This document shows positions 51,009 through 57,328 of a stretch of 57,328 nucleotides of DNA, one piece after another. The DNA is from an uncultured Bacteroidales bacterium (lineage in GTDB: Bacteria > Bacteroidota > Bacteroidia > Bacteroidales > UBA932), in contig CAMHST010000009.1 of assembly GCA_946187865.1 (NCBI GenBank), positions 1 through 57,328 on the forward strand. The letters are read 5' to 3'. A model generated the notes under the pieces. That model searched no databases and was not told the origin of the DNA. It worked only from the letters and a program-made list of their open reading frames with translations. Made by a program: the position numbers and the translations under genes. Every line of letters begins with the position of its first letter. Positions within the stretch are counted from its first letter, which is position 1.

Positions 51009-51817
51009 TGAAACGTTTATTTTGTTGGGCTGCCCTGGCGCTGGGAATGCTTGTTCCCGGCGCCTGCGGCAAGGCGCCTGAAGACGTATCGGAAGACGAT
51101 GCGCGCAAGAATCTGCTGGAACTGCTTAAGGCCGAGGACAAACTCTACCAGGACCAGACCATTTTCAGCAGGGCCATGGGAAAGAACATGACCTACTCCG
51201 TCTGGCTTCCGGGCGGATACGACGACACCAAGACCTACCCCTTCCTGTACCTGCTCCATGGCTATGAGTACGGGGACCAGTCCCACCTGGACCGTTACTG
51301 GGTGCAAAAGGGGAATGCCCGCTCCATCGCCCGGGAGTATATGAAGGACGGCGGCGTGCCCATGGTCATCGTGATGCCCAACGGGCTGGACTCCTTCTAT
51401 GTGGGGAAATACGAGACCTACTTTGAGGAGGAGCTGATGGCCGAGGTGGAAAAGGCCTACCATTGCAACGGAAAACGGGCCATTGCCGGCCTGTCCATGG
51501 GCGGTTACGGCACGCTCTACCATGCCCTGAAGTATCCCGCCAAATTCACCTGCGCCTATGCCATGAGCCCGGCGGTGATGGGAGAAATGGAAAAGATGGT
51601 GGACGAAGTGGCCGACAAAGGCAGCTTCCCCGCTTTCACCATCGAGGTGGGGGAGCAGGATACGGTGGTGGACAACACCGCTTCCCAGACGCTGTACCTG
51701 TATCTGAAAGAGAATGGTGTCCGCTGCAACTGGGTAAGCCGTCCCGGTGTCCACGACTGGGTTTTCTGGCAGGCCTGCCTGCCCAAGGCCCTGAAGGCGG
51801 CCGGAGACTCTTTTTGA
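51008..51817 (+). CDS. CE1-like esterase lipoprotein
   Basis: A 269-residue lipoprotein (lipobox VPGAC, Cys20), alpha/beta-hydrolase of the CE1/esterase-D type. Elements seen: YLLHGYEYG (81-89) as oxyanion region, nucleophile Ser163 in GLSMGGYG, acid-bearing block VGEQDTVVDN, and His in RPGVHDWVFW. CE1 enzymes release acetyl groups from xylan or ferulate from arabinose side chains. The start codon overlaps the previous stop (TAATG), a sign of coupled translation and shared operon. It is the last gene of the susC operon before a new promoter at 51871. The substrate of the esterase pair is unknown, but co-expression with SusC/SusD implies ester-decorated polysaccharide. Confidence 0.85.
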   Translation: MKRLFCWAALALGMLVPGACGKAPEDVSEDDARKNLLELLKAEDKLYQDQTIFSRAMGKNMTYSVWLPGGYDDTKTYPFLYLLHGYEYGDQSHLDRYWVQKGNARSIAREYMKDGGVPMVIVMPNGLDSFYVGKYETYFEEELMAEVEKAYHCNGKRAIAGLSMGGYGTLYHALKYPAKFTCAYAMSPAVMGEMEKMVDEVADKGSFPAFTIEVGEQDTVVDNTASQTLYLYLKENGVRCNWVSRPGVHDWVFWQACLPKALKAAGDSF

Positions 51818-51870
51818 ACAATCGGCCAAACATTCTGACAGGCAGACAAGCTTATTTGTCCGGGAATTGC

Positions 51871-51878
51871 TAATTTTG
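51871..51878 (+). promoter_or_regulatory. -7 box for modular CE1 esterase
   Basis: TAATTTTG, perfect TAnnTTTG, 21 bases before the ATG at 51900. No clear TTTG at -33. It indicates that the third esterase is not simply part of the susC operon transcript. Confidence 0.65.
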
Positions 51879-51899
51879 CACTGAATTATTGATACTGAT

Positions 51900-53120
51900 A
51901 TGAAAAAAATTACCCTTATCGCAGCCGCAATGCTGCTGGGCACTGCCGCCTTTGCACAGCAGGCCCTTTTCGGAGGCCCCGGCGTGGTGTCTCCCGAAAT
52001 CAATGCCGACGGTACCGTCACTTTCCGTTATCAGGCTCCCAAGGCCGTCAAGGTACAGGTAACCGGCGACTTCCTTCCCACCCAGAAGACCGAGTTCGAG
52101 ATGAACGGCCAGAAGATGACCTTCGACTCTCCCGGCGTGGCGGATCTCAAAGAAGGGGAGAACGGCGTTTGGGAATACACCACCCCGTTCAAGGTAGCCC
52201 CCGAAATGTACACCTATACATTCCGCATAGACGGGAATACGGTCATTGACAACAACAACGTGTTCGTTAACCGGGACATCGCTTCGCTCACCAGCGTGCT
52301 GCTGGTCCCGGAGAAAGGCGCCCGCAGCGACCTGTATGCCATTCACAACGTCCCGCACGGCACCGTTTCCAAAGTATGGTACCCTTCTGCTACGGCCGGC
52401 TTCAACCGCCGCCTTACCGTTTACACCCCCGCCGGTTATGAGAGCTCCAAGGCCAAGTACCCCGTGCTCTACGTGCTGCACGGCATCGGCGGTGACGAGG
52501 ATGCCTGGGTAACCCAGGGCCGCGCCACCCAGATCCTGGACAACCTCATCGCCCGCGGTGAGGCCAAGCCCATGATCGTGGTGTTCACCAACGGCAACAT
52601 CTCCCAGGAAGCCGCTCCGCTGGAGAATTCCACCGGCTACGACCGTCCCACCATGTCCCTGCCCCAGACCATGGAAGGCACCTTCGAGACCTCTTTCCCG
52701 GAAGTGGTGAAGTTTATCGACGCCAACTACCGCACCATCGCCAAGAAACAGAGCCGCGCCATCTGCGGTCTCTCGATGGGCGGTTTCCACACCCTGTATA
52801 TCACCCTGAACAATCCGGACATGTTCAACTACTCCGGCATGTTCTCCGCCGCCATCGGCACCGGCTCCGAGCAGCAGGCCGCGCACAAGGAGGTTTACGA
52901 GAACATCGACGGCAAGCTCGCGACCTACTTCGCGAAGAAGCCCGCCCTCCTGTGGATCGGCATCGGCAACACCGACTTCCTCATCCAGGCCAACAACGAG
53001 TTCCGCGCGAAGCTGGACGCGGCCGGCTATCCGTACAAGTACATGGAAACCGACGGCGGCCACATCTGGCGCAACTGGCGGATCTACCTCTCCGAGTTTG
53101 TCCCCCTGCTGTTCAAGTAG
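51900..53120 (+). CDS. Modular CE1 feruloyl/acetyl esterase with E-set domain
   Basis: A 406-residue secreted esterase (signal ends FA-QQ). The N-terminal domain (about 25-130; VTFRYQAPKAVKVQVTGDF, TYTFRIDGN) is an E-set/CBM48-like immunoglobulin fold that often precedes CE1 catalytic domains in Bacteroidota. The catalytic domain (about 140-406) has YVLHGIGGDEDAW, Ser292 in ICGLSMGGFH, and the histidine in DGGHIWRNWR. This layout is well known for ferulate esterases and acetyl xylan esterases. It has its own -7 box, although it lies just downstream of the CE1-like lipoprotein at 51008. A dyad element (copy C) follows its stop. Confidence 0.87.
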   Translation: MKKITLIAAAMLLGTAAFAQQALFGGPGVVSPEINADGTVTFRYQAPKAVKVQVTGDFLPTQKTEFEMNGQKMTFDSPGVADLKEGENGVWEYTTPFKVAPEMYTYTFRIDGNTVIDNNNVFVNRDIASLTSVLLVPEKGARSDLYAIHNVPHGTVSKVWYPSATAGFNRRLTVYTPAGYESSKAKYPVLYVLHGIGGDEDAWVTQGRATQILDNLIARGEAKPMIVVFTNGNISQEAAPLENSTGYDRPTMSLPQTMEGTFETSFPEVVKFIDANYRTIAKKQSRAICGLSMGGFHTLYITLNNPDMFNYSGMFSAAIGTGSEQQAAHKEVYENIDGKLATYFAKKPALLWIGIGNTDFLIQANNEFRAKLDAAGYPYKYMETDGGHIWRNWRIYLSEFVPLLFK

Positions 53121-53129
53121 GGTTTCGCA

Positions 53130-53235
53130 CGTGAACAGAAATAATTGATTATAAGCTATTTATGTAAAATGCTTCAGTCTAAACAGACTGAAGCATTTTG
53201 CGTAATCTTATAATAATCAGGCGTTTCTGTTCACG
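53130..53235. repeat. 106-bp dyad element, copy C (bidirectional terminator)
   Basis: A palindrome centred at 53182.5. The core is a perfect 15-bp stem (53166-53180 with 53185-53199) and an AAAC loop. The outer perfect arms are CGTGAACAGAAA (53130-53141) and its complement at 53224-53235. Between them TGATTAT (53146-53152) again has a complement at the mirror position. The right arm runs into the CYTH gene's stop codon and its last sense codon. It lies between convergent esterase and CYTH genes. Confidence 0.8.
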
Positions 53236-53821
53236 CTTTCCAGGCCTTGAAAGGGTGGCGGGACAGTTGGGCGTTGTAGTAGCGCTTGTCACCGGTAACT
53301 TCCTGCCCCAGCCAGTCGGGCTTGGCAAAAGCTTCATCGGAGCTGCCCAGTTCGATCTCCGCCATCACCAGGCCTTCGTTCTCCCCGTGGAATTCGTCCA
53401 CCTCGAAGAACCTTCCAGCAGAGACTGTACCCTCCGGAACCTCTGGACGCCCATGTCCGGATGAATGGGAGGGGCCCGCCGGCGAAGCCGGTGGGAGGGA
53501 CGAAGCGAAGCGGAGGGTTCCGGAGGGTACAGTCTCTGCCGGAACAATCCAGCGGGTCTTTTCAATGGTGCCGGGTTTGCACAGCAGGAACAGTTCCCGG
53601 GCGTCCTGGAGCGGGATTTCACGTTCCCATTCCTGGCGGGAGATTCCGTCGGCCGACGGGCCCTTGATGGTCAGGAAGCCCTGGTTGTCCCGGATGCGCA
53701 CGCGCACCGTGTTGCCGCTGTCGTGGGCGATATAACCCTGGCAGATGGTGTAGGATTTCACCGCCTGGGCTTTGTAGGTGCTGTCCAGCACCAGGAATTT
53801 GCGTTCGGTTTCTATATTCAT
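53231..53821 (-). CDS. CYTH-domain protein carrying an in-frame palindromic insertion
   Basis: A 196-residue CYTH-fold (adenylate cyclase CyaB/thiamine triphosphatase) protein. The hallmark ETERKF (4-9) is followed by YIAHDSGNTVRVRIRDNQGFLTIKG and later FFEVDEFHGENEGLVMAEIELGS, typical of short bacterial CYTH proteins that act on triphosphates or polyphosphate. Usual length is about 156 residues. Here 40 extra residues (ETVPSG to TVSA) separate WIVPA from GRFFEVDEF, exactly the size of a 122-bp palindromic element (53418-53539); removing it restores a normal protein. The frame is not broken, so the gene may still be active with a surface loop. It is the last of three minus-strand genes gmk-nadD-CYTH, four bases after nadD. 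Confidence 0.88.
   Translation of the reverse strand: MNIETERKFLVLDSTYKAQAVKSYTICQGYIAHDSGNTVRVRIRDNQGFLTIKGPSADGISRQEWEREIPLQDARELFLLCKPGTIEKTRWIVPAETVPSGTLRFASSLPPASPAGPSHSSGHGRPEVPEGTVSAGRFFEVDEFHGENEGLVMAEIELGSSDEAFAKPDWLGQEVTGDKRYYNAQLSRHPFKAWKA
53418..53539. mobile_element. Palindromic element inserted in frame in CYTH gene
   Basis: Perfect 24-base inverted repeats (53418-53441 and 53516-53539) begin GCAGAGACTGTACCC. The interior is GC-rich with small hairpins (CCGGC TTC GCCGG type). It has no transposase of its own, so it resembles a miniature element mobilised in trans. Relative to a normal CYTH gene it adds 120 bases, possibly including a 3-base target duplication (GCA/GCT). Rickettsial RPEs are a known parallel. 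Confidence 0.75.
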
Positions 53822-53825
53822 GGAA

Positions 53826-54383
53826 CTACATGAGCCAGTGGGACATATCTTTTCCTTCCGAGAGACCTTGCCTGATCTGGGTAGAGGAGATGGTCACCAG
53901 CGGGGCTTTCAGGAGCGTAATCTTGTAGGCGGGATTTTCCCTCAGGAGGGCGGCGCGGTCGTGGCCGCGGTGATAACCTTTCCGGGGAAAGACCACCACC
54001 CCGTATTCCAGCAGGATGCGCTCGTGGAAGCGCCATCCCCCGAAACCGTGGAGGTTGTCGGCCCCGATGACGAGGGTGAACACGTTTTCCGGTTCCCTTT
54101 CGCGGAGGGCATCCAGGGTGCGGATGGTGTACTGGGGCGGCGTCATCTTGAGTTCAATGTCCTGTACGGCCACCTTCAGGTCCGGATGCCGGCTCACCGC
54201 CTGCAGGGCGGCGTCGTAGCGCCCCTGCCCGGCGGGAAGGGTGTGGGCATCCTTGAAGGGGTTCTGGGGGGTTACGACCAGATAGACCAGGTCGAAGCCG
54301 GCCTTGGCGGTCAGGAAGCGGATGATGGCTTCGTGGCCTTTATGCAGGGGATTGAAGCTCCCGCTGTAGACAGCGATATTCAT
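53826..54383 (-). CDS. nadD: Nicotinate-nucleotide adenylyltransferase
   Basis: A 185-residue NadD, converting nicotinate mononucleotide and ATP to deamido-NAD in NAD synthesis. It begins MNIAVYSGSFNPLHKGHEAI, which contains the nucleotidyltransferase signature GSFNPLHKGH. Later come ENVFTLVIGADNLHGFGGW and the ISSTQIRQGL motif of the family. The length fits the usual 190 residues. The start at 54383 is chosen; a longer in-frame start at 54419 would add a non-conserved N-terminus overlapping the gmk end. It lies between gmk (16 bases upstream) and the CYTH gene, forming one operon of housekeeping functions. Confidence 0.93.
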   Translation of the reverse strand: MNIAVYSGSFNPLHKGHEAIIRFLTAKAGFDLVYLVVTPQNPFKDAHTLPAGQGRYDAALQAVSRHPDLKVAVQDIELKMTPPQYTIRTLDALREREPENVFTLVIGADNLHGFGGWRFHERILLEYGVVVFPRKGYHRGHDRAALLRENPAYKITLLKAPLVTISSTQIRQGLSEGKDMSHWLM

Positions 54384-54399
54384 GTATTCTGCAGTTCGA

Positions 54400-54966
54400 T
54401 CAGCGTGACAGGAAATCATCTACCATTTCTTCGGCCTCCCGGAAGGCGTCTTCCAGGCGGTCGTTGACCAGCACTTTGTCAAACTGCGGGGCGTAGGTCA
54501 TTTCTTCTGCCGCCTTGGCCACACGCTGCTCGATGGCCTCCGGCGTGTCTGTGCCCCGGGCCACCAGGCGGCGGCGGAGCTCCTCCACGGAAGGGGCCTG
54601 GATAAAGACCGACAAGGCGCTGTCCCCGAAGTATTTCTTCAGGTTCACGCCGCCTTTCACGTCTACGTCGAAGATAATCACGTGTCCCTTGCCCCAGATG
54701 CGGTTCACTTCGCTCTTGAGGGTGCCGTAGAACCGGCCCGGATACACTTCCTCATATTCCACGAACTTGCCATCTCCCACCAGGGCACGGAAGATGTCGG
54801 CCGAGTAGAACAGGTACTCTACGCCGTCCTGCTCCTGCCCCCGCGGAGGCCGGGATGTGGCCGATACGGAGAATTCCACTTCCGGATGCAGTTCCAGGAT
54901 GTGACCTACGATGGTGCTTTTTCCGCTGCCCGACGGGGCAGAAAAGATGAGTACTTTACCAGGCAT
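54400..54966 (-). CDS. gmk: Guanylate kinase
   Basis: A 188-residue guanylate kinase: GMP + ATP to GDP + ADP. The P-loop SAPSGSGKST is at 9-18; SATSRPPRGQEQDGVEYLF and the YPGRFYGT block bind GMP, and IFDVDVKGGVNLKK is conserved in the family. Start 54966 (MPGKVLIF) is preferred to 54987, since the -7 box (54985-54992) overlaps the longer version. It is the first gene of the gmk-nadD-CYTH operon and is divergent from fba, whose promoter nearly touches its own. Confidence 0.95.
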   Translation of the reverse strand: MPGKVLIFSAPSGSGKSTIVGHILELHPEVEFSVSATSRPPRGQEQDGVEYLFYSADIFRALVGDGKFVEYEEVYPGRFYGTLKSEVNRIWGKGHVIIFDVDVKGGVNLKKYFGDSALSVFIQAPSVEELRRRLVARGTDTPEAIEQRVAKAAEEMTYAPQFDKVLVNDRLEDAFREAEEMVDDFLSR

Positions 54967-54984
54967 ATGATTTTTATCTTTCCA

Positions 54985-54992
54985 CAAAAATA
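54985..54992 (-). promoter_or_regulatory. -7 box for gmk operon
   Basis: On the minus strand TATTTTTG, perfect match, 18 bases before the gmk start. Only two bases separate it from the opposing fba box. Confidence 0.7.
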
Positions 54993-54994
54993 AC

Positions 54995-55002
54995 TAAATT
55001 TG
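54995..55002 (+). promoter_or_regulatory. -7 box for fba
   Basis: TAAATTTG, perfect match; TTTT at 54971-54974 at the 20-base spacing may be a weak -33. The leader to the ATG at 55043 is about 37 bases. Confidence 0.7.
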
Positions 55003-55042
55003 TGGGCTTTTTGAAATTATTGTTTCAATTATATACAAAACT

Positions 55043-56044
55043 ATGGTATCTTATAAAGAACTGGGCCTGGTGAACACCCGCGAGATGTTCAAGAAGGCCG
55101 TTGCCGGCGGTTACGCCATTCCCGCTTTCAATTTCAACAACATGGAGCAGCTCCAGGCCATCATCATGGCCGCTGCAGAGACCAAGAGCCCCGTTATCCT
55201 CCAGGTCTCCAAGGGCGCCCGAAACTATGCCAACGCCACCCTTCTCCGCTACATGGCAGAGGGTGCCGTGGCCTATGCCAAGGAACTGGGCTGGGAGCAT
55301 CCCCAGATCTGCCTCCACCTGGACCATGGCGACAGCTTCGAGCTTTGCAAAAACTGCGTTGACATGGGCTTCAGCTCCGTGATGATCGACGCCTCCGCTC
55401 TCCCGTACGAGGAAAACATCGCCCTTTCCAAGAAAGTGGCCGATTATGCCCACCAGTACGACGTTACCGTAGAGGCAGAGCTTGGCGTGCTGGCCGGCGT
55501 GGAAGACGAGGTCTCCGCAGAGCAATCCCACTACACCCGTCCGGAAGAGGTCATCGACTTCGCTACCCGTACCGGCTGCGACTCCCTGGCCATCTCCGTG
55601 GGCACCAGCCATGGCGCTTACAAGTTCAAGCCCGAGCAGTGCACCCGTGACCCCAAGACCGGCAAACTGGTACCTCCGCCCCTCGCTTTCGACGTGCTGC
55701 ACGAGATCGAGAAGAAGCTTCCCGGCTTCCCCATCGTCCTTCACGGCTCCAGCTCCGTTCCTCAGGAGTATGTAGACATGTGCAACAAGTACGGCGGCAA
55801 CCTGCCTAACGCTATCGGCATTCCCGAAGAGCAGCTCCGCGAGGCCGCCAAGAGCGCTGTCTGCAAGATCAACATCGACTCCGACAGCCGTCTGGCCATG
55901 ACCGCTGCCATCCGCAAGCACCTGGCAGAGAACCCCAGCCACTTCGACCCTCGCCAGTATCTGAAACCCGCCCGCGAGGAAATGAAGAAGATGTACATCC
56001 ACAAGATTGTGAACGTGCTGGGCTCCGACGGCAAGGCCGAGTAA
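55043..56044 (+). CDS. fba: Class II fructose-bisphosphate aldolase
   Basis: A 333-residue class II (zinc) aldolase cleaving fructose-1,6-bisphosphate to dihydroxyacetone phosphate and glyceraldehyde-3-phosphate in glycolysis. Zinc and active-site blocks: CLHLDHGDSF (Asp/His), VEAELGVLAGVEDE (Glu), LAISVGTSHGAYKF (His), VLHGSSSVP (His) and KINIDSDSRLA. The length is normal for the family. It has a highly biased codon use (mostly C- or G-ending, few rare codons), consistent with strong expression. It has its own promoter, divergent from gmk, and a strong terminator after it. Confidence 0.95.
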   Translation: MVSYKELGLVNTREMFKKAVAGGYAIPAFNFNNMEQLQAIIMAAAETKSPVILQVSKGARNYANATLLRYMAEGAVAYAKELGWEHPQICLHLDHGDSFELCKNCVDMGFSSVMIDASALPYEENIALSKKVADYAHQYDVTVEAELGVLAGVEDEVSAEQSHYTRPEEVIDFATRTGCDSLAISVGTSHGAYKFKPEQCTRDPKTGKLVPPPLAFDVLHEIEKKLPGFPIVLHGSSSVPQEYVDMCNKYGGNLPNAIGIPEEQLREAAKSAVCKINIDSDSRLAMTAAIRKHLAENPSHFDPRQYLKPAREEMKKMYIHKIVNVLGSDGKAE

Positions 56045-56060
56045 TTTCAGCTTTAGTTAT

Positions 56061-56098
56061 AATGAACCCCTGCTGCATTTCTGCGGCAGGGGTTCATT
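56061..56098. terminator. Bidirectional terminator after fba
   Basis: AATGAACCCCTGC (56061-56073) and its perfect complement (56086-56098) form a 13-bp stem with a 12-base loop. T-rich sequence follows on the right and A/T-rich on the left. It sits between convergent fba and the propeller lipoprotein. Confidence 0.85.
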
Positions 56099-56101
56099 TG
56101 T

Positions 56102-57259
56102 TTACCAAATCAGCAGGTGGCCGGTGCCCACGCCGGTGTCCACCGTCCATTTCCATTTGACCTGCGGGGAGAAGCAGTGCAGTCTGCTGCCGGCGGTGAA
56201 GCTGGCGTCACAGATGTAAATGTCGCCGTTCTGGGAGTTTACGTAGATTCCATAGGCATAGCCGATCCGGCTCAGGTCCGAACCCTCGAAATGGGTGGTG
56301 CTCACGCTGCCGTCCGTGGTGTTCACCTTGTACAGGCACATGTCGTACCCGCCTTCCATCTCGGCGTGGTTGCCGATGGCATAGATGCTGGCGCCGGAAA
56401 GGGTCATCTTGTCGGCGTGGACGCCTTCAATGATTTGCGAAGAACCGTCGGCCTTTACGGATACCAGGCTCATGGGAGCGCTTACGCTTTGAATCCAGTT
56501 GCCGCCGGCGTCCTGGCTCCAGCTGGATTCCCCGTAGGTGTGAACCCAGAGTTTTCCACCCATGGCGAAGAGCCCGTTGAGGTTGCTCACCGGAAGTTCC
56601 AGGTTTCCCTCTGTCCGGAAGGACGCCTGGTCCACCACGGTGATGCGGTTGTCGTGCATCCAGTTGTAGCCTCCGCTGTTGGCAACGTAGATTTTGCCGC
56701 CGGAAACGGCTACGCCTTCGGGTTGGAATCCCACCTCAATGGAACTGCTTTCAAACGTGCCGATATCAAAGCGGTACAGTTTGCCGGGAACTTCCGTTTC
56801 TCCACCGTAAACTGCTGTTCCATAAGAGCTTACATAGGCATATTCGCCGTCTATGACGATGTGCCTCGGGGCCTCGGCGGGAAGGGTCCTGAGCAGCTTG
56901 AAGGAGGGCAGCTGCAGAATGGCCAGCTGGTTAGAGGCGTTGAGGGCCACCCAAAGCCTGTTTTCCCGGTCCACGGCCATGTCATTGCCGGTGTTGCCCA
57001 GCCCCTGGGTTACCGTGGGGTTGGCCTGACCAAAGATGTCTTGGTAATATTTGTTTGTTTTGAAATCGAGAAGGTCCAGCGTGGACGCACCGGGGAATGC
57101 TCCCTCGTTCAGGATAAGCAGCCTGGAGCTGCCGTTAGATTCACCTACTTCGACTTCGATGCCCGTGAAACCTGTTATTTCAGAGGCGTTTTCCTTGTTG
57201 CATCCCACCGCACTTGCAAGCAGGATGGCGCTGAAAACCAGCAGTGATGTTTTTTTCAT
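56102..57259 (-). CDS. BtuG-like/DUF5074 surface beta-propeller lipoprotein
   Basis: A 385-residue lipoprotein (lipobox SAVGCNKEN, Cys20). It starts with SSRLLILNEGAFPGASTLDLLD, and repeats such as GNTGNDMAVDRENRLWVALNASNQLAIL, APRHIVIDGEYAYVSSYGT, EVGFQPEGVAVSGGKIYVANSG and WVHTYGESSWSQD form a seven-bladed propeller. This fits the DUF5074/YncE-like family that includes BtuG, the surface vitamin-B12 capture protein of Bacteroides partnered with BtuB. BtuG proteins are about the same size. The expected partner genes or a cobalamin riboswitch would lie to the right of the window and cannot be seen, so the B12 role is inference. A weak minus-strand TACGTTTA at the -7 position lies upstream. Confidence 0.75.
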   Translation of the reverse strand: MKKTSLLVFSAILLASAVGCNKENASEITGFTGIEVEVGESNGSSRLLILNEGAFPGASTLDLLDFKTNKYYQDIFGQANPTVTQGLGNTGNDMAVDRENRLWVALNASNQLAILQLPSFKLLRTLPAEAPRHIVIDGEYAYVSSYGTAVYGGETEVPGKLYRFDIGTFESSSIEVGFQPEGVAVSGGKIYVANSGGYNWMHDNRITVVDQASFRTEGNLELPVSNLNGLFAMGGKLWVHTYGESSWSQDAGGNWIQSVSAPMSLVSVKADGSSQIIEGVHADKMTLSGASIYAIGNHAEMEGGYDMCLYKVNTTDGSVSTTHFEGSDLSRIGYAYGIYVNSQNGDIYICDASFTAGSRLHCFSPQVKWKWTVDTGVGTGHLLIW

Positions 57260-57328
57260 ATTTTAAAGAGCTTAGTAAACGTAAAAAAATAACCTGCTTC
57301 ATTTTGGAGGCTCATCTATGCGGCTATC
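57260..57328. other. Right-edge intergenic sequence
   Basis: A/T-rich upstream region of the propeller lipoprotein. On the minus strand a weak TACGTTTA (one mismatch) may be its -7 box. No B12-box-like sequence is visible in these 69 bases; the rest is outside the window. Confidence 0.3.

Noticed and set aside
53477..53491. Small GCCGGCGAAGCCGG hairpin as a separate repeat
   Set aside because: It is the interior of the palindromic insertion, not an independent element as far as can be seen.
53231..53821. CYTH gene as a pseudogene
   Set aside because: The insertion is a multiple of three and no stop or frameshift is present, so an active protein is possible.

Overview
The window comes from a GC-rich member of the Bacteroidota, most likely an uncultured Bacteroidales from a gut or rumen-like habitat. 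This rests on a SusC/SusD pair, a hybrid two-component regulator (HTCS) divergent from susC, many lipoprotein and Sec-secreted glycosidases, Bacteroidota-type -7 boxes (TAnnTTTG) before many genes, and the near absence of Shine-Dalgarno sequences. The genus cannot be fixed from sequence alone. The coding strand is dense: no stretch longer than about 250 bases lacks a gene, and I saw no tRNA, rRNA, CRISPR array or complete insertion sequence.

Layout. 1-3000: a Tat-exported metallo-beta-lactamase-fold protein and an FMN-binding/carboxylesterase fusion. 3000-16.7 kb: plant-glycan enzymes (GH106 rhamnosidase, GH43, GH120-like beta-helix, GH2, a second GH43), plus a DUF4491 membrane protein and a DUF5009-type acyltransferase. 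16.8-22.9 kb: an outer-membrane barrel protein, a LytS-type kinase, a LytTR regulator and a C69 dipeptidase. 23-39.3 kb: esterases and glycosidases (tandem hydrolase, two related alpha/beta hydrolases, a second GH106, GH2, GH78, GH35, GH3), interrupted by a manganese exporter gene (mntP). 39.4-53.1 kb: HTCS regulator, susC, susD, a duplicated-repeat surface lipoprotein and three esterases. 53.2-57.3 kb: housekeeping genes (CYTH protein, nadD, gmk, fba) and a BtuG-like surface propeller lipoprotein.

How the genes work together. The enzyme set (three alpha-L-rhamnosidases, several beta-galactosidase-type enzymes, GH43/GH120/GH3 activities on arabinose or xylose links, and seven esterase-type proteins) suggests attack on an esterified, rhamnose- and galactose-containing plant cell-wall polymer such as pectin side chains or decorated hemicellulose. 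SusC/SusD would import oligosaccharides while the HTCS senses one in the periplasm. A candidate HTCS operator (three GAACA units at exact 10-bp intervals) lies between the divergent regulator and susC.

Most unusual features. (1) Three 106-bp imperfect palindromes with identical geometry, each between convergent genes. (2) A palindromic element of about 120 bp inserted in frame inside the CYTH gene, adding 40 codons without breaking it. (3) A flavinylation-motif domain fused to a type B carboxylesterase. (4) -7 boxes so close to the lytS and mntP start codons that the transcripts should be leaderless or nearly so.
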